Assembly (NCBI GenBank): GCA_018350325.1
Contig: JAEVLN010000012.1
Location: 2,315,991 to 2,379,990, forward strand
Length of the DNA stretch: 64,000 nt
Direction: 5' to 3'
DNA from: Globodera rostochiensis
Taxonomy: Eukaryota; Nematoda; Chromadorea; Rhabditida; Heteroderidae
The notes under the pieces: generated by a model
The model's database searches: none
What the model saw: only the letters and a program-made list of their open reading frames with translations
What the model was told of the DNA's origin: nothing
Position numbers and translations under genes: made by a program
Shown here: positions 49,138 through 59,109 of the stretch, one piece after another
Layout of the letters: each line of letters opens with the position of its first letter
Position numbering within the stretch: position 1 is the stretch's first letter

Positions 49138-51886
49138 CTAGAAGAATGACATATCGGCATATCTTTTGGAGATCTCCATGGTAAGGCTGAAATGGACACC
49201 AAAAAAACTCAAATTGGTGTGTGTCACAAAGAAACAAAAAACTTACGGATGCGGTGACATCAAATTGAACGTTTCGATAGTGCAAAGGGTTTCCCGTTTG
49301 AACGCGGCGACTTTCTGCAAAAAGGGAACGGATGGAGAGGAATTGGATGACTTCCGCGAACTTTTAAATTCAACAACAAAACTCACGTGGACATTCGAAA
49401 TCCGCAAAAGTAATTCCGCCATTCGAACCGCCGCTTCCATTTTATTGCGCAGCTTTTTGTTCAGATGACGCCTCAGACTGGCCAAAAGTGCGGCGCGTTT
49501 GTCATTGATGGCGGAAATGGCCGATTTACTCAGTGAAAGACACTCTGAAAGGGACAAACGGAGAAGTGAATGGCACTTTAATTAGATAAAATGCCGGAGT
49601 CGAAGAGCACAATGGCCAAAAGGAGAACATATTCGACTTCGGACATTTGCATACGGCGAATTGGGACCTGCGAATGAAGGCAAATAAATTCAAAAAAGCA
49701 AAATTGACTCACCAAAATGTTGTTGATGACGGCAACCACCGTGGGGATCAGTCCACTGCGCTCCTTGATAATGTTGGCACTGAAGTTACGGAATCCGGAA
49801 AGTCCGTCCGGAAACATAATGCGATCGGTGAAACGCTCGGGCGTATGGAAAGCCTCGGAAAAGACGAGGATTGAGAATGCCGAATTCACTACCATTGCCT
49901 CCTTGTCCTCGTCGCTCATCCGCTGGAATTTCCCAAATTTAAAAAACAAAAAGAATTCGGAATCTAAAAATGCAAAAAGAATATTCGAAAATGTCCCAAT
50001 GCCCCACGCGCTTTTGTTTTCATTTGGTTGTGAACAACAAAAAAAGTCCCACCGCAACATCGTCAAACGATTTGGCCCATTCAATTGAAGTGGAAAGGAT
50101 CTTTGCACGCCAATACGAAAAGTTCATTTGGTCCCCTGTCAAAATGAAAGTGTATTTATTAATAATTATTATTTTTTATTCTTACCAAGTTTCATTTGAT
50201 TCTGTTCGTGCTGCTCGAACTGTTGGAAACTGCTCGGCTTTGAGAATGCGTCACGGATGGACGGGTGAATGGGGGCGGTGGTGGAAGTAAGCAATTTGAG
50301 GAATTGACGCTCCTTCAGCACCAATTCGCGGATCTAAAATTTGATTTTATGAGATTCAAAAAAAAAAGTGAAAAGACCCACCAAAGGGTCGTCAATTTGT
50401 TCGATGGACACCGAAGCCCTATTGACGGTTTCGACCTTGCGACGTTTTCGACGGCGTTCAATGTTTAATTCTGAAAATTTATGGGTAAAATCGGCAACAA
50501 AAAAAAATTATAAAAAATTCAATTCACCGGTCGAATCCATCCCAACAGTAATGCATTTTTTGAACCGACAAGCTCGACCTAAAAAGGAATAAACCGTGCT
50601 TTTACAGCCCAAATGTTGAGCAATTATTTTTGAAAATATTTAAGTACATGCACAACGGCAGTCCTTGTCAATCCGACAATTCCCATTGCGTTTGCATGAA
50701 TATGTCCGATTCTTGAAAATGACAAATTTTGTTCGATTGTTCACAAACGGTCGAAGTCTCCCTCTCACCTCAATCACAACTCGGCGAAAGAATGTTTTGC
50801 AGCCGTTGCACGACCAAACGGAGAAATGAACGCCGGAGGCCAAATCGCCGCAAACCAAGCAAAGATCGTCTGCAAAATTAATTAAAATTAATTGTCAATG
50901 GCCACTTTCTAAAAAGCCTCCCCCACATGGCTTAACGTTGTTTTTGACCCCGTCTTCGCGTGCCTTTTGCTTTTGGAAGTAGGAATGTGCGTGATGAACA
51001 TGGTCCTCGTCGCTGGAAATGCATTGGTGACAATTCTTTTTTTAAGACTGACATAAAGAAGAAACGCTTTTGCGTTGGATTGGCTTTTAGAGATCATCAA
51101 CACACTCGAGCATTTAAGCCCATAAATAGCTTATTTTCAACCGACGACCATTCTTTACTATCCGCCGAAGGAAAACACATCAGAAATTTACCCACCCCAG
51201 ACATATTTATCGACAAAAACAAACTCATCATGATGAAGTGCCTGTAGTGCATTTGTGTCCAGTTCATGACTGCACTCGAAAGGCATTGACAACAAAATGT
51301 TTGTAGTCGCTGCGTTGCATCCCGAAGACGAAAGCATCCGTTGGATCTGATCGGACACAAAAACGAATTAATTAAATTAAAAAAATTTACAAAAAAGTCC
51401 TGTCACAAGTGGAAGAAAGTCGGGTGAAATATTTTGAATGAAAATAATTTGTCGTTTAGAAAAATGCAAAGCAAAAATGTGATGATCCGGTGATAAAACG
51501 ATCTTGTGGGAGGTTGACGAATTTAATCCGGTTTCAAAAAACTTGCAGAGCTCACCGATCTTTGATGCACCGACCAGAGATCACACATATTTTTTGTTAA
51601 AAGTGTAATTTGTCCCGCCGGTGTAATTCACGTTTGTACCCACCCACCCACCGCCGATCAACGTCGATCATTCACTCACCTGAGAATTGGCTGGTTTTGG
51701 GACAAGGACAGTGCTGTTTTGCGAGTCCGTCTCGCCCTCCGCCACAGAAACAAAGTCGCCATCGGGCCCGACTTCCGCCTTCACAGCCGTCACCTTCACA
51801 TTTGTTCCGGTCTTCGTCACGCCACACATCATAAGCTCGGCCTTCTTGAACCGGAAAGGAAATTGTTTGGCCCACTCAATCATCAA
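49138..51886 (-). CDS. Nuclear hormone receptor (nematode NHR) with DBD and LBD
   Basis: Ligand-type transcription factor. The DNA-binding domain spans three exons (about 50871-50768, 50712-50642 and 50581-50530). It reads [20 protein letters not shown] followed by CKTFFRR (first C4 module, P-box CNGCK), then [19 protein letters not shown] and [15 protein letters not shown] (second module). A basic hinge ([14 protein letters not shown]) follows. The ligand-binding domain has the usual landmarks: [12 protein letters not shown] (helix 3 region), [36 protein letters not shown], an Arg/Lys helix and [17 protein letters not shown] with [14 protein letters not shown] near the end. The stop is at 49138. 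P-box and layout match the expanded HNF4-derived nematode group. N-terminal exons (51886-51679 and others to about 50900) are less certain. Confidence 0.88.
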
Positions 51887-52299
51887 TTGCTCACCAAAAC
51901 AAATGGAAACGTCAAGGATTTCCGGACATTATTTGCCGGCAATGTCTTCGCTTGCGCGACTTTGGAATTTTTGACATTCGAAGTGATGGGACGACTCAAT
52001 GCATTGGTTGCCAGGAAACGAAGTTACGAGAAGGCAGGCCCTAAGAAGATTGTGAGGCGTCAATTAGCCAAATGGCAAGCATCCGAGCCAGTGTTGCTTT
52101 CTTTAAAGTATGTTTTTCTTAACATTAAAGGATCAATTCCTAAACACAAAGTAATATTGTGGAATCGACAGACATCACATAGTTAAAATCGGCATTAAAA
52201 ATACGATATTCGCGTGAAATTAAAATTCAACAAAAACTGATAAAGAATAACGGACACAAAACATAAGTGCAAATTTGATCAATCAAATGTACGGCTTGC
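51887..52299. other. Intergenic region upstream of the NHR gene
   Basis: 413 bases. A plus-strand ORF (to 52186) covers it, antisense to the presumed promoter; it has no recognised motif and no intron signals and I do not call it. Confidence 0.45.
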
Positions 52300-52655
52300 T
52301 CAAATGGCATTTGCAACTGCGTTTAGCTCCTCGGTGATTAAACGGGCAACCAAAATCCCGGAACCAAATCCGATCACGCTTTTCACGAACGACCTGAAGA
52401 AGGTGCAATTAAACCAATCCATATTTTTGGCCAGGGAAGTAACGATGGTTCCCAAAATTTAAGCTTTTTTTTTTGTTTAAAAAAATGCTCAATTTTCTTA
52501 GGCGAAAATGTTTTAAAATAATTTAATGGTTATAAAAAGTTGTCATACCATTGGAATGGATCGTTATAAATATTCGTGAAGAACGCAAGCTTTCCAGGCG
52601 GAGAGCGATATGAAGGTTTGGAGCCAGCTATCCCCGGCGGTCTAACACCGAACAT
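52300..52655 (-). CDS. 66-residue single-pass membrane protein
   Basis: Two exons, 52655-52549 and 52393-52300, joined across a 155-base intron in frame. The protein starts MFGVRPPGIAGSKPSYRS, continues GKLAFFTNIYNDPFQWSF, then has one probable membrane helix (VKSVIGFGSGILVARLI) and a short acidic tail. Basic N-terminus, small size and a Gly-rich helix suit a mitochondrial inner- or outer-membrane microprotein, but this is inference and I do not recognise the family. The AG ending at 52668 on the minus strand precedes the start codon by about a dozen bases, compatible with trans-splicing. Confidence 0.6.
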
Positions 52656-53399
52656 TATGGGTCAATAAATTGTTGAACAATTAACTAAAAGTTATAAGGG
52701 GACAGACAACTTGACAACAATGACAAATCTGCGAGAGAGAAAATCCCTTAAATTTACCCAGAATTCCCAGGTCTGAGGTTTAGCCTCATTTTGTGCGTTT
52801 TTGATAGGCCGATTTGCTAAATTTTTAAAAAGAGGTTTTGGTGAGTTTCCAAAATTTTTTGTTTTTTAGGAAACTTGTTCGTAATTTTTATAACAAAAAA
52901 ATAACATTTTTTCAACAAACAAAAAAAAACGATAAAAATTGCGGCGCAGATCATTTCATTGCCTAACACTTCACACTTCAGTACCGCCGTACATTTCAGT
53001 GCGTTTTTAACTGCAACGCAGCCACCTGCTGCTGGTCTATTGATAAATCGGTCGGGACTCAATGATCTCTGATCGTAGGCAATAAATATTCTAGTAATGG
53101 ACAGTTTGTGTTAACTATTAATGAACTCCCCTCCCTCCCTCTCTCCGGTCGGGTCGCTTTTACATATTATGTACACAAAAAAGTAACGCCAAAGTGTCAA
53201 TTATAGATTAGAAAAATGTTCTTCACTATTCCCACTAAATTGCATAATTAATGTTAAGATAAATCATGGGAGATGCGTATAATCAGATAATAGTTTCCAC
53301 ATCTCCTAATATTTCGACACAAAATGGCATTGGGCTGCGCAGTTCCGATTCAATCAGTTCAGATGAAGTGCTTGTGAATGAATTGCCGAAAAGTGGGGG
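52656..53399. other. Divergent intergenic/promoter region
   Basis: 744 AT-rich bases between the divergent microprotein and UCKL1 genes. No coding signal. The UCKL1 frame is closed just upstream of 53400. Confidence 0.5.
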
Positions 53400-54613
53400 A
53401 TGGATGCTTTCCAATCAATAGAAATGACAAATTTGTTCAACTCAGATCTGTTACCAACTTTCCGCCGTTCGAGGACTCGCACAATTTCCAGCTCAAAGGG
53501 TGAAGACGATGTGGTCACTACTGAAAGTGGACAGGTGAATGAATGCGCATCTTTGTGGAATTTACTTTAAAAAGCGTGCATTTAGAAATTGTACACGAAG
53601 GGAAGACCGCCATGGTACGACCAAGCGGGGAAGCGGCTCAAAAAGTCCTATTTGATTGGCATATGTGGGGGCTCAGCATCGGGAAAAACCACCCTGGCAA
53701 AAAAGATTATTGAGAGGCTCGAAATGCCATGGGTTTTTTGTGTTTTAATTTATAATTTTTGTTCAAAATTTGTAGGTAAATGTTCTCTCGATGGACTCAT
53801 TTTATAAGGTCAATGCGAATATAAAATGGAAAACACGTTGTTTTACAAACAATTCGTCATGTTTTTAGGTCTTGAATGAGGAACAGCATCAACTGGCTGC
53901 TAAGCAAGAATACAATTTCGACCATCCCGACGCATTTGACTTTGATTTGCTTCGAGAAACTTTGGTTCGACTTCGTGAAGGAAAATCGGTGGAAGTTCCG
54001 GTCTATGACTTTTCCACGCATCGTCGCACCAAAAACCCGAAGCTGATGTATGGCGCGGACATTATTATTTTTGAAGGCATTCTGTCGTTTCACGAGCCGG
54101 TGATCGCTAATCTAATGGATTTAAAGGTAAACTTTGGTCCTTGAAATAATAGCACGGTTTGTGCATGTCGTCGACTGCCCCTGCAATTTTATAGACCGCT
54201 TTTAGGTTTTTGTTGACACCGACTCTGAAACACGCTTGGAGCGACGTCTGGTGCGCGACGTTGCGGAAAGGGTATAAAAATTGAGAAGATTGTCGTTTAA
54301 ATGAAATTGTAGGGTCGAGATGCAGCGGGCGTTTTGGTATTCTGTTTTTGCACAACATTTGGACAAAAAATGTTTTAGGAACAGTACATGAAATTTGTGA
54401 AGCCAGCATTTGATATGTTCATTGCCCCAGGTTTCTGGCCATGGAATAATTTATAAACCAATTCAATTCCCCGAGATTTTTAAAAATAGAATTAAAATTA
54501 TAGCGAGAAAAACTGCTGACATTATTGTGCAGCGGGGTGGTCAAAACGTTATTGCAATTGATCTGATTGTTCGTCAGATCAAAAATGAGCTCACCGAAAG
54601 AGGCCAGTTCTGA
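53400..54613 (+). CDS. UCKL1: Uridine-cytidine kinase, UCKL1-like, without the C-terminal UPRT-like domain
   Basis: Phosphorylates uridine and cytidine in pyrimidine salvage. Eight exons: 53400-53534, 53586-53732, 53776-53808, 53869-54126, 54206-54271, 54313-54336, 54379-54430, 54504-54613; 274 residues. Motifs: RRSRTRT then LYTKGRPPWYDQAGKR (UCKL1-type leader), IGICGGSASGKTT (P-loop), VLSMDSFYKVL, NFDHPDAFDFDLL (substrate site), VYDFSTHRR, IIIFEGIL, VFVDTDSETRLERRLVRD, ERGRD and TADIIVQRGGQNVIAIDLIV. The leader and RGGQN signature point to UCKL1, whose animal members carry a second, uracil-phosphoribosyltransferase-like half of about 250 residues. Here the frame stops right after ELTERGQF. 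The start is the first Met after an in-frame stop. Confidence 0.9.
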
Positions 54614-55029
54614 GCGATCATTGTGTAACGCGCATGTTTTGAAATGTTTTTTAGGCTATTACTCATGCGAGGCAGCAAAGTCTGCCCGCCCTTCGTCGCC
54701 CGACTTCGATGGAATTCCCTTCGTCGCTGCACGTTTTGCGCGACACCTCGCAAGAAAATAATAAATTATTCTGTTGTTCTCTGTAATTCCACCAGTCAAT
54801 GATTGTTACTGTTTCGGCCAATTCCCAAATCCATTTTGTCGTAGTATAACAAATTCCGTTGGTTGTTGCTTTGGTTCGTTAATCCATTGTTGCCTTAATC
54901 GTCCATCAATCACAAAACTGTTGACGACAAACACTACGATGTTTTTCATTTGGTCGCTGTTTGAATACAACTACAGTTTTATACATTTTCTTGTTTTGTA
55001 TGCTTAAACTTTACAGAAATTTCTAACAG
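54614..55029. other. Intercistronic region, UCKL1 to coiled-coil gene
   Basis: 416 bases. Just after an acceptor-like TTTTTTAG (54653) a frame reads AITHARQQSLPALRRPTSME, reminiscent of the UCKL1 linker, but no donor connects it in phase. Then AT-rich DNA up to the AG touching the next ATG. Confidence 0.4.
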
Positions 55030-56084
55030 ATGGCGGATATTCAAAAAACGATTCAGACGCTGGAACGTGAGTATGCCGAGCAGAAGGAATTGTTCGAAAA
55101 ATGGAAAGGTTCGCTTACAATTTTGAAAATCTCTTTCGGCTATCTGTAGTGCCTAGTAGACTCCGCTTAGATGGAGCCATTGGTCCTATTTTTAATGGAA
55201 TTGTTATTTGTCGTTTTTAGAAGAGAATGCATCTGAAGCTGACACCGAACCGTACAATGCGTATGTCGAGCAGTTCCAGGGCTGGGAGAAAGATGTGATG
55301 GACAATTTGAAGGACCTTCGGGCATCCATCGCCCGACAGCCGGTGGCTCCGGAGCCCGAGTTGCCAATGGTCGACTTGGACACCCAGCTGAATACGTTGC
55401 CATTTTTGATTTTTCTTGAATGAAATTTAATTTAGTCTTTTGGATCGTGTTGATGCTCCGCAATTCATCTTGGCATTTATGACTATGGCCAAGCAAGACC
55501 CGACCTTTCTGAAAAAGGCGTTTGAGGTCAGTCATTTATGGCACGCCTTTGTTTTATGCTCATTTTCAGGTGGTCATGGATGAATGTCGGAGTACGGGCT
55601 TCTCCAACCCGATTTTGCCACAGAATGCCTCTCCTTCCTTTCGTCCTGCACATCGTCTTCCCGCGCCCCTCCACCAACAACCGCCCGGCGTCCCCTCTTC
55701 CTCATCTGGAGGACGGATTCAATCACATCAGCAGCAGGCGGGAAGCAGTCCTGGCACTTTATACCTGCCGCCCCAGTTATTGCCCAAAGCCTATGTCCAG
55801 GGCGCGTCTCTGCTTGGACCCACCTCCCGTTACTCGAACACTCCTCCGACCACCTCTTACACACAGATCACGCCATACGCCGCAATACCTGAAGGTGAAT
55901 GTTGCAATAAACAGTTAATAATTTATTTAAATGCCATATAAATTATTGAGGCACAACAAAAGCAATTACTTTTTTAGGTTGGGTTGTGGACGCGCCCATC
56001 CGGAAGCAGCCAAAGCCGAGTTCACCAGCCCGAGAATACCGCACACCCGTGAATTTGCCATTTAAAGATTTCAGCCAATCGTGA
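55030..56084 (+). CDS. Uncharacterised protein, N-terminal coiled coil and Pro/Gln/Ser-rich C-terminus
   Basis: Exons 55030-55108, 55221-55395, 55436-55526, 55570-55894, 55978-56084; 258 residues. The N-terminus (MADIQKTIQTLEREYAEQKE) is a coiled coil, followed by YNAYVEQFQGWEKDVMDNLK. A short helical block (LDRVDAPQFILAFMTMAKQD) and a long Pro/Gln/Ser-rich disordered region follow, and the C-terminus is a short basic motif (WVVDAPIRKQPKP). The start codon directly follows an acceptor AG (TTCTAACAG then ATG), so the 5' end is probably trans-spliced. I do not recognise the family. Its position between UCKL1 and UFD1, same strand with short gaps, suggests a shared operon. Confidence 0.7.
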
Positions 56085-56256
56085 TGAGAGAGTTATTTAT
56101 GCATCTTTTCATTATTTTTTTGGTCAGATATTATGATTGCTTAATTGGGCGGTTTCTGTCGAAAGGAATTTTCTGATTTTGGCTATTTTTAATTGTTTTG
56201 AATGTATCCTCATTGTTTGATTAACGCAGAGTATAACCGATTGAATTGCTTGTCCA

Positions 56257-57692
56257 ATGTTCGACCTTCAAAATTTCATTGGTCTCCGTGGGGCTGGCAT
56301 CGCCACTTACTTAGTGCAACTGCGCGCCTTCTCTGCTCCATTCTTCCAGAGGCATGACGAGCGAAGGGTCAACGAGCTCAACCACGGTGGGAAGGTGAGA
56401 AGTTCAAAGAAATTTCTTATTAGTTTTTTTGTGATATCTCACAAATCAAGTTTTGCACATTTAGATTTTGTTGCCAAATTCGTGTCTGGACACTTTGATG
56501 CGTCGCAACATCCAATGGCCGATGCTCTTCAAATTGACCAATCTCAACCCGGAGGTCCAAAAAGTCACGCATGCTGGTGTGTTGGAATTTCTGGCGGAGG
56601 AGGGTCGCTGTTATTTGCCATCTTGGGTGATTATCGGAATATTGCAACAATTAAAGCGATGCATTAAATCTCAGTTGATGAACCAACTCCAACTGGAGGA
56701 GGGCGATCTCATTCTGGTGGAGTACAAAGCTCTCCCGAATGCAACCTTCGCCAAGTTCAAGCCGATGTCCACTGACTTTTACAGTGTCTCAAACCCAAGG
56801 GCCATGCTCGAAGTCTGTCTGTTATAGTAACTGCACGTTACAAAAAGATATTCAATTTAGGTTGAACTGCGAAAGTTTTCCTGTCTGACCAAGGGCGATA
56901 TCATCGCCGTGCAGGCATGGAGAAACTTTTTAAATTGTTTTATTAAAGATCCGTGATAGGCTCAGTGATAAATCTATTTAACTGATGTTGTACAGATTAG
57001 GTCCTGCCCTCTGTCGTTAGCAGGGTCCGTCCGTCTTAACTAATGCTTTTCTAATTTCAGTACAATGATCAAGTGTACGAGTTCCAAGTGAAAGACCTGA
57101 AACCGGAGAATGCGGTGACCATTATTGAATGTGACCTAAACATTGAGTTTGACGTTGCGGAAGGCTACGTGGAACCGACAAGCAGACCAAATCAGGCTGC
57201 TGATGTGCGGGAAGAAGCGGTGAGTTCATTTGAAAATCAAAATACCACGGCAAAATTTGGGACATGAACATTCATTTACACAGCAGCCTAATGTATTCAT
57301 GCCATTCTGTGGGTCCGGGATGCGTCTGGATGGGAAACAGCAGCGAACAGTCTCAACAAGCTCACAACAGGACGGGCCAAGCGCCACTTCGGCGGCATCG
57401 GCTGGGAGACAGGTGGGCTATCATTTTCCATAATTCGTTATTAAGCCGTAAGGCGTTTTTGACTTTTGGGATTTTTTAGTCTTCTGGCACTGCTTCCGCT
57501 TCCTCTTCCCAAACTGACACATACGGTGGGCCTCCGTCGATCGCTGTGGACGAGAATTACACGCCGGGCGAGCTGCACTTTGTTCGTCAGCCGTACAAAA
57601 GCAAGGCGCAAAAGGAGAAGGAGGCGCGGGAGATGGACGGGGCCGGCGGGGGGTTGAAGCCGTTCGAGGGCAAAGGCAACACAATCCGTTAA
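56257..57692 (+). CDS. UFD1: UFD1 homologue, p97/Cdc48 cofactor
   Basis: Partner of NPL4 that brings ubiquitinated substrates to Cdc48/p97 for extraction. Seven exons: 56257-56394, 56465-56626, 56675-56812, 56861-56914, 57061-57219, 57284-57412, 57480-57692; 330 residues. The UT3 double-psi-barrel domain is clear: ILLPNSCLDTLMRRNIQWPM, LFKLTN, THAGVLEFLAEEGRCYLPSW, LQLEEGDLILVE, RKFSCLTKGDIIAVQ joined to YNDQVYEFQVKDLKPE, and TIIECDLNIEFDVAEGYVEP. The C-terminal part has FCGSGMRLDGK, a family motif in the p97/NPL4-binding region, then a Ser-rich and basic tail. Intron 4 appears to start with GC. The gene begins 172 bases after the previous stop codon. Confidence 0.95.
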
Positions 57693-57898
57693 ACGATCGG
57701 CCGCAAAAATGTGGACAACAGAGACAGTGAACATAAATACAACCACTTTGATTTGCAATGTGATGGATGGCCCGTAAAATATTGGTCAATTTTTACTCAT
57801 TTTTAATGTTCGTTGAGGGGAATGTGTGTCATAAAAATGAATATTATTCATTGACAATGATTACAAATTTTTGTTAATTTGGTTTTGTTTCTTTGCTT

Positions 57899-59109
57899 TC
57901 ATTGTTGGGCGGTGCTGTGCACATCGGCGATTATGTCACAAAGGAAATTGTTGAAAGCCACGCGCAGTACCTCCCCCTCCCTGTCGATATTTGACGGAAT
58001 CACCTCAAATGAAATGCCGTTTTGTGCTTTTCCATGGCACAACAATTTTTAGACGCCCCGGGGTTAGGGTCGAAAGTCCGTACCGGAATGGCGCCCATTT
58101 CCGATGGCAAATGGAAGGCGGCGATGGCGGAATGATTGGTGCTTTCGTTGGTGTGATGGAGAAGCACCAACAGATTTTTGGTGCCAATTTCGGCACGCAA
58201 CGCGAATTCGGTGTACCTTTGACGGGAAAAGAACATTTCATAAAAAGGGTGTGTTATGATCGAGCGATCTCACCATATGAGCAGATCGTTTCCAGTGGAC
58301 AGTTCCGGATTGCATACAAAAATGATCTGTTGCAATCGAATCGATCATTGGCTATTGGGGACATTGATTGACACTCCCACTGCCCTTTTTACATATCCGG
58401 GCTCTATTGTATACGACAAAATTGGAAGTCTTTGAAATTTGTTTACCCAATTTTCCCAAGTTCATTGGCTACAGCCCGTTCGTCCCCCACCCACCCCATT
58501 GCATCGGTGCCGTATCGCCGGCCAGCAACTTTCGAAATTGCGATCGCCGCTGCAGTCCCACAATTCCACCTGAAAAATTGATCGTTCAGAAAGTTTCGGA
58601 TTCCATTTCTGCACGTGTGATCGATCGATACGTTCATTAGAAATTTGTTAGAATTTGTTTGCCCCAATCACAATGCCCGAACAGAATGCGTCCAAGTTCG
58701 GACAAATTTTGGTGGCTTTTATGTTCGACATTTTGTCCGTCCTCTTCCCCCACCTCCGCGTTCACTCGGTCGCCCTCCAGTTCCAATTGGTTGCTTTCGA
58801 ACTCCACAATGCGTACGCCTTCAAGGCAATGCAATTAGATAGGCAAATTCCAAAAACATTTGAATTATACCCTTCCCTCCGGGCAAATGCTATATCCCCC
58901 CCCCCCTCTCCCCTCCCTTCTCCTCCCTTCACCTTGGGTCGGTCTGTAGTCTTTGGAGACGGCGTCCTGGGAGTCCGCCAGATAATTGGCGATTGATGTT
59001 TTGCCGCTCTAAAACCCGAAGAAATTCCAAGACCGTAGTGCCCCCCCCTTCCTCCAACCCTCGGGGGGCCGAGCACGAGGATTTTGACGTTGATTTGCTG
59101 TTCCGACAT
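57899..59109 (-). CDS. IFT22: IFT22/RABL5 homologue, Rab-like intraflagellar transport GTPase
   Basis: Small GTPase-like subunit of the IFT-B ciliary transport complex; in nematodes it would act in ciliated sensory neurons. Seven exons splice in one frame from 59109: MSEQQINVKILVLGPPR, SGKTSIANYLADSQDAVS to YRPTQ, GVRIVEFESNQLELEGDRV, VELWDCSGDRNFESCWPAI to RCNG, IIFVCNPELSTGNDLLIW, YTEFALRAEIGTKNLLVL to MGAIP, then VIPSNIDREGEVLRV ending HSTAQQ at 57899. The P-loop GPPRSGKTS is split by intron 1. The WDCSGDRNFESCWPA block is the family hallmark, with the switch II motif WDCxGD. The exon 6 to 7 join (donor GTACGG) is inferred from alignment. An upstream in-frame Met at 59238 would add 43 residues. 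Confidence 0.88.

Noticed and set aside
51719..52186. Plus-strand 155-codon ORF over the NHR 5' region
   Set aside because: Antisense to the receptor's first exon, no motif, no consensus for introns or start.
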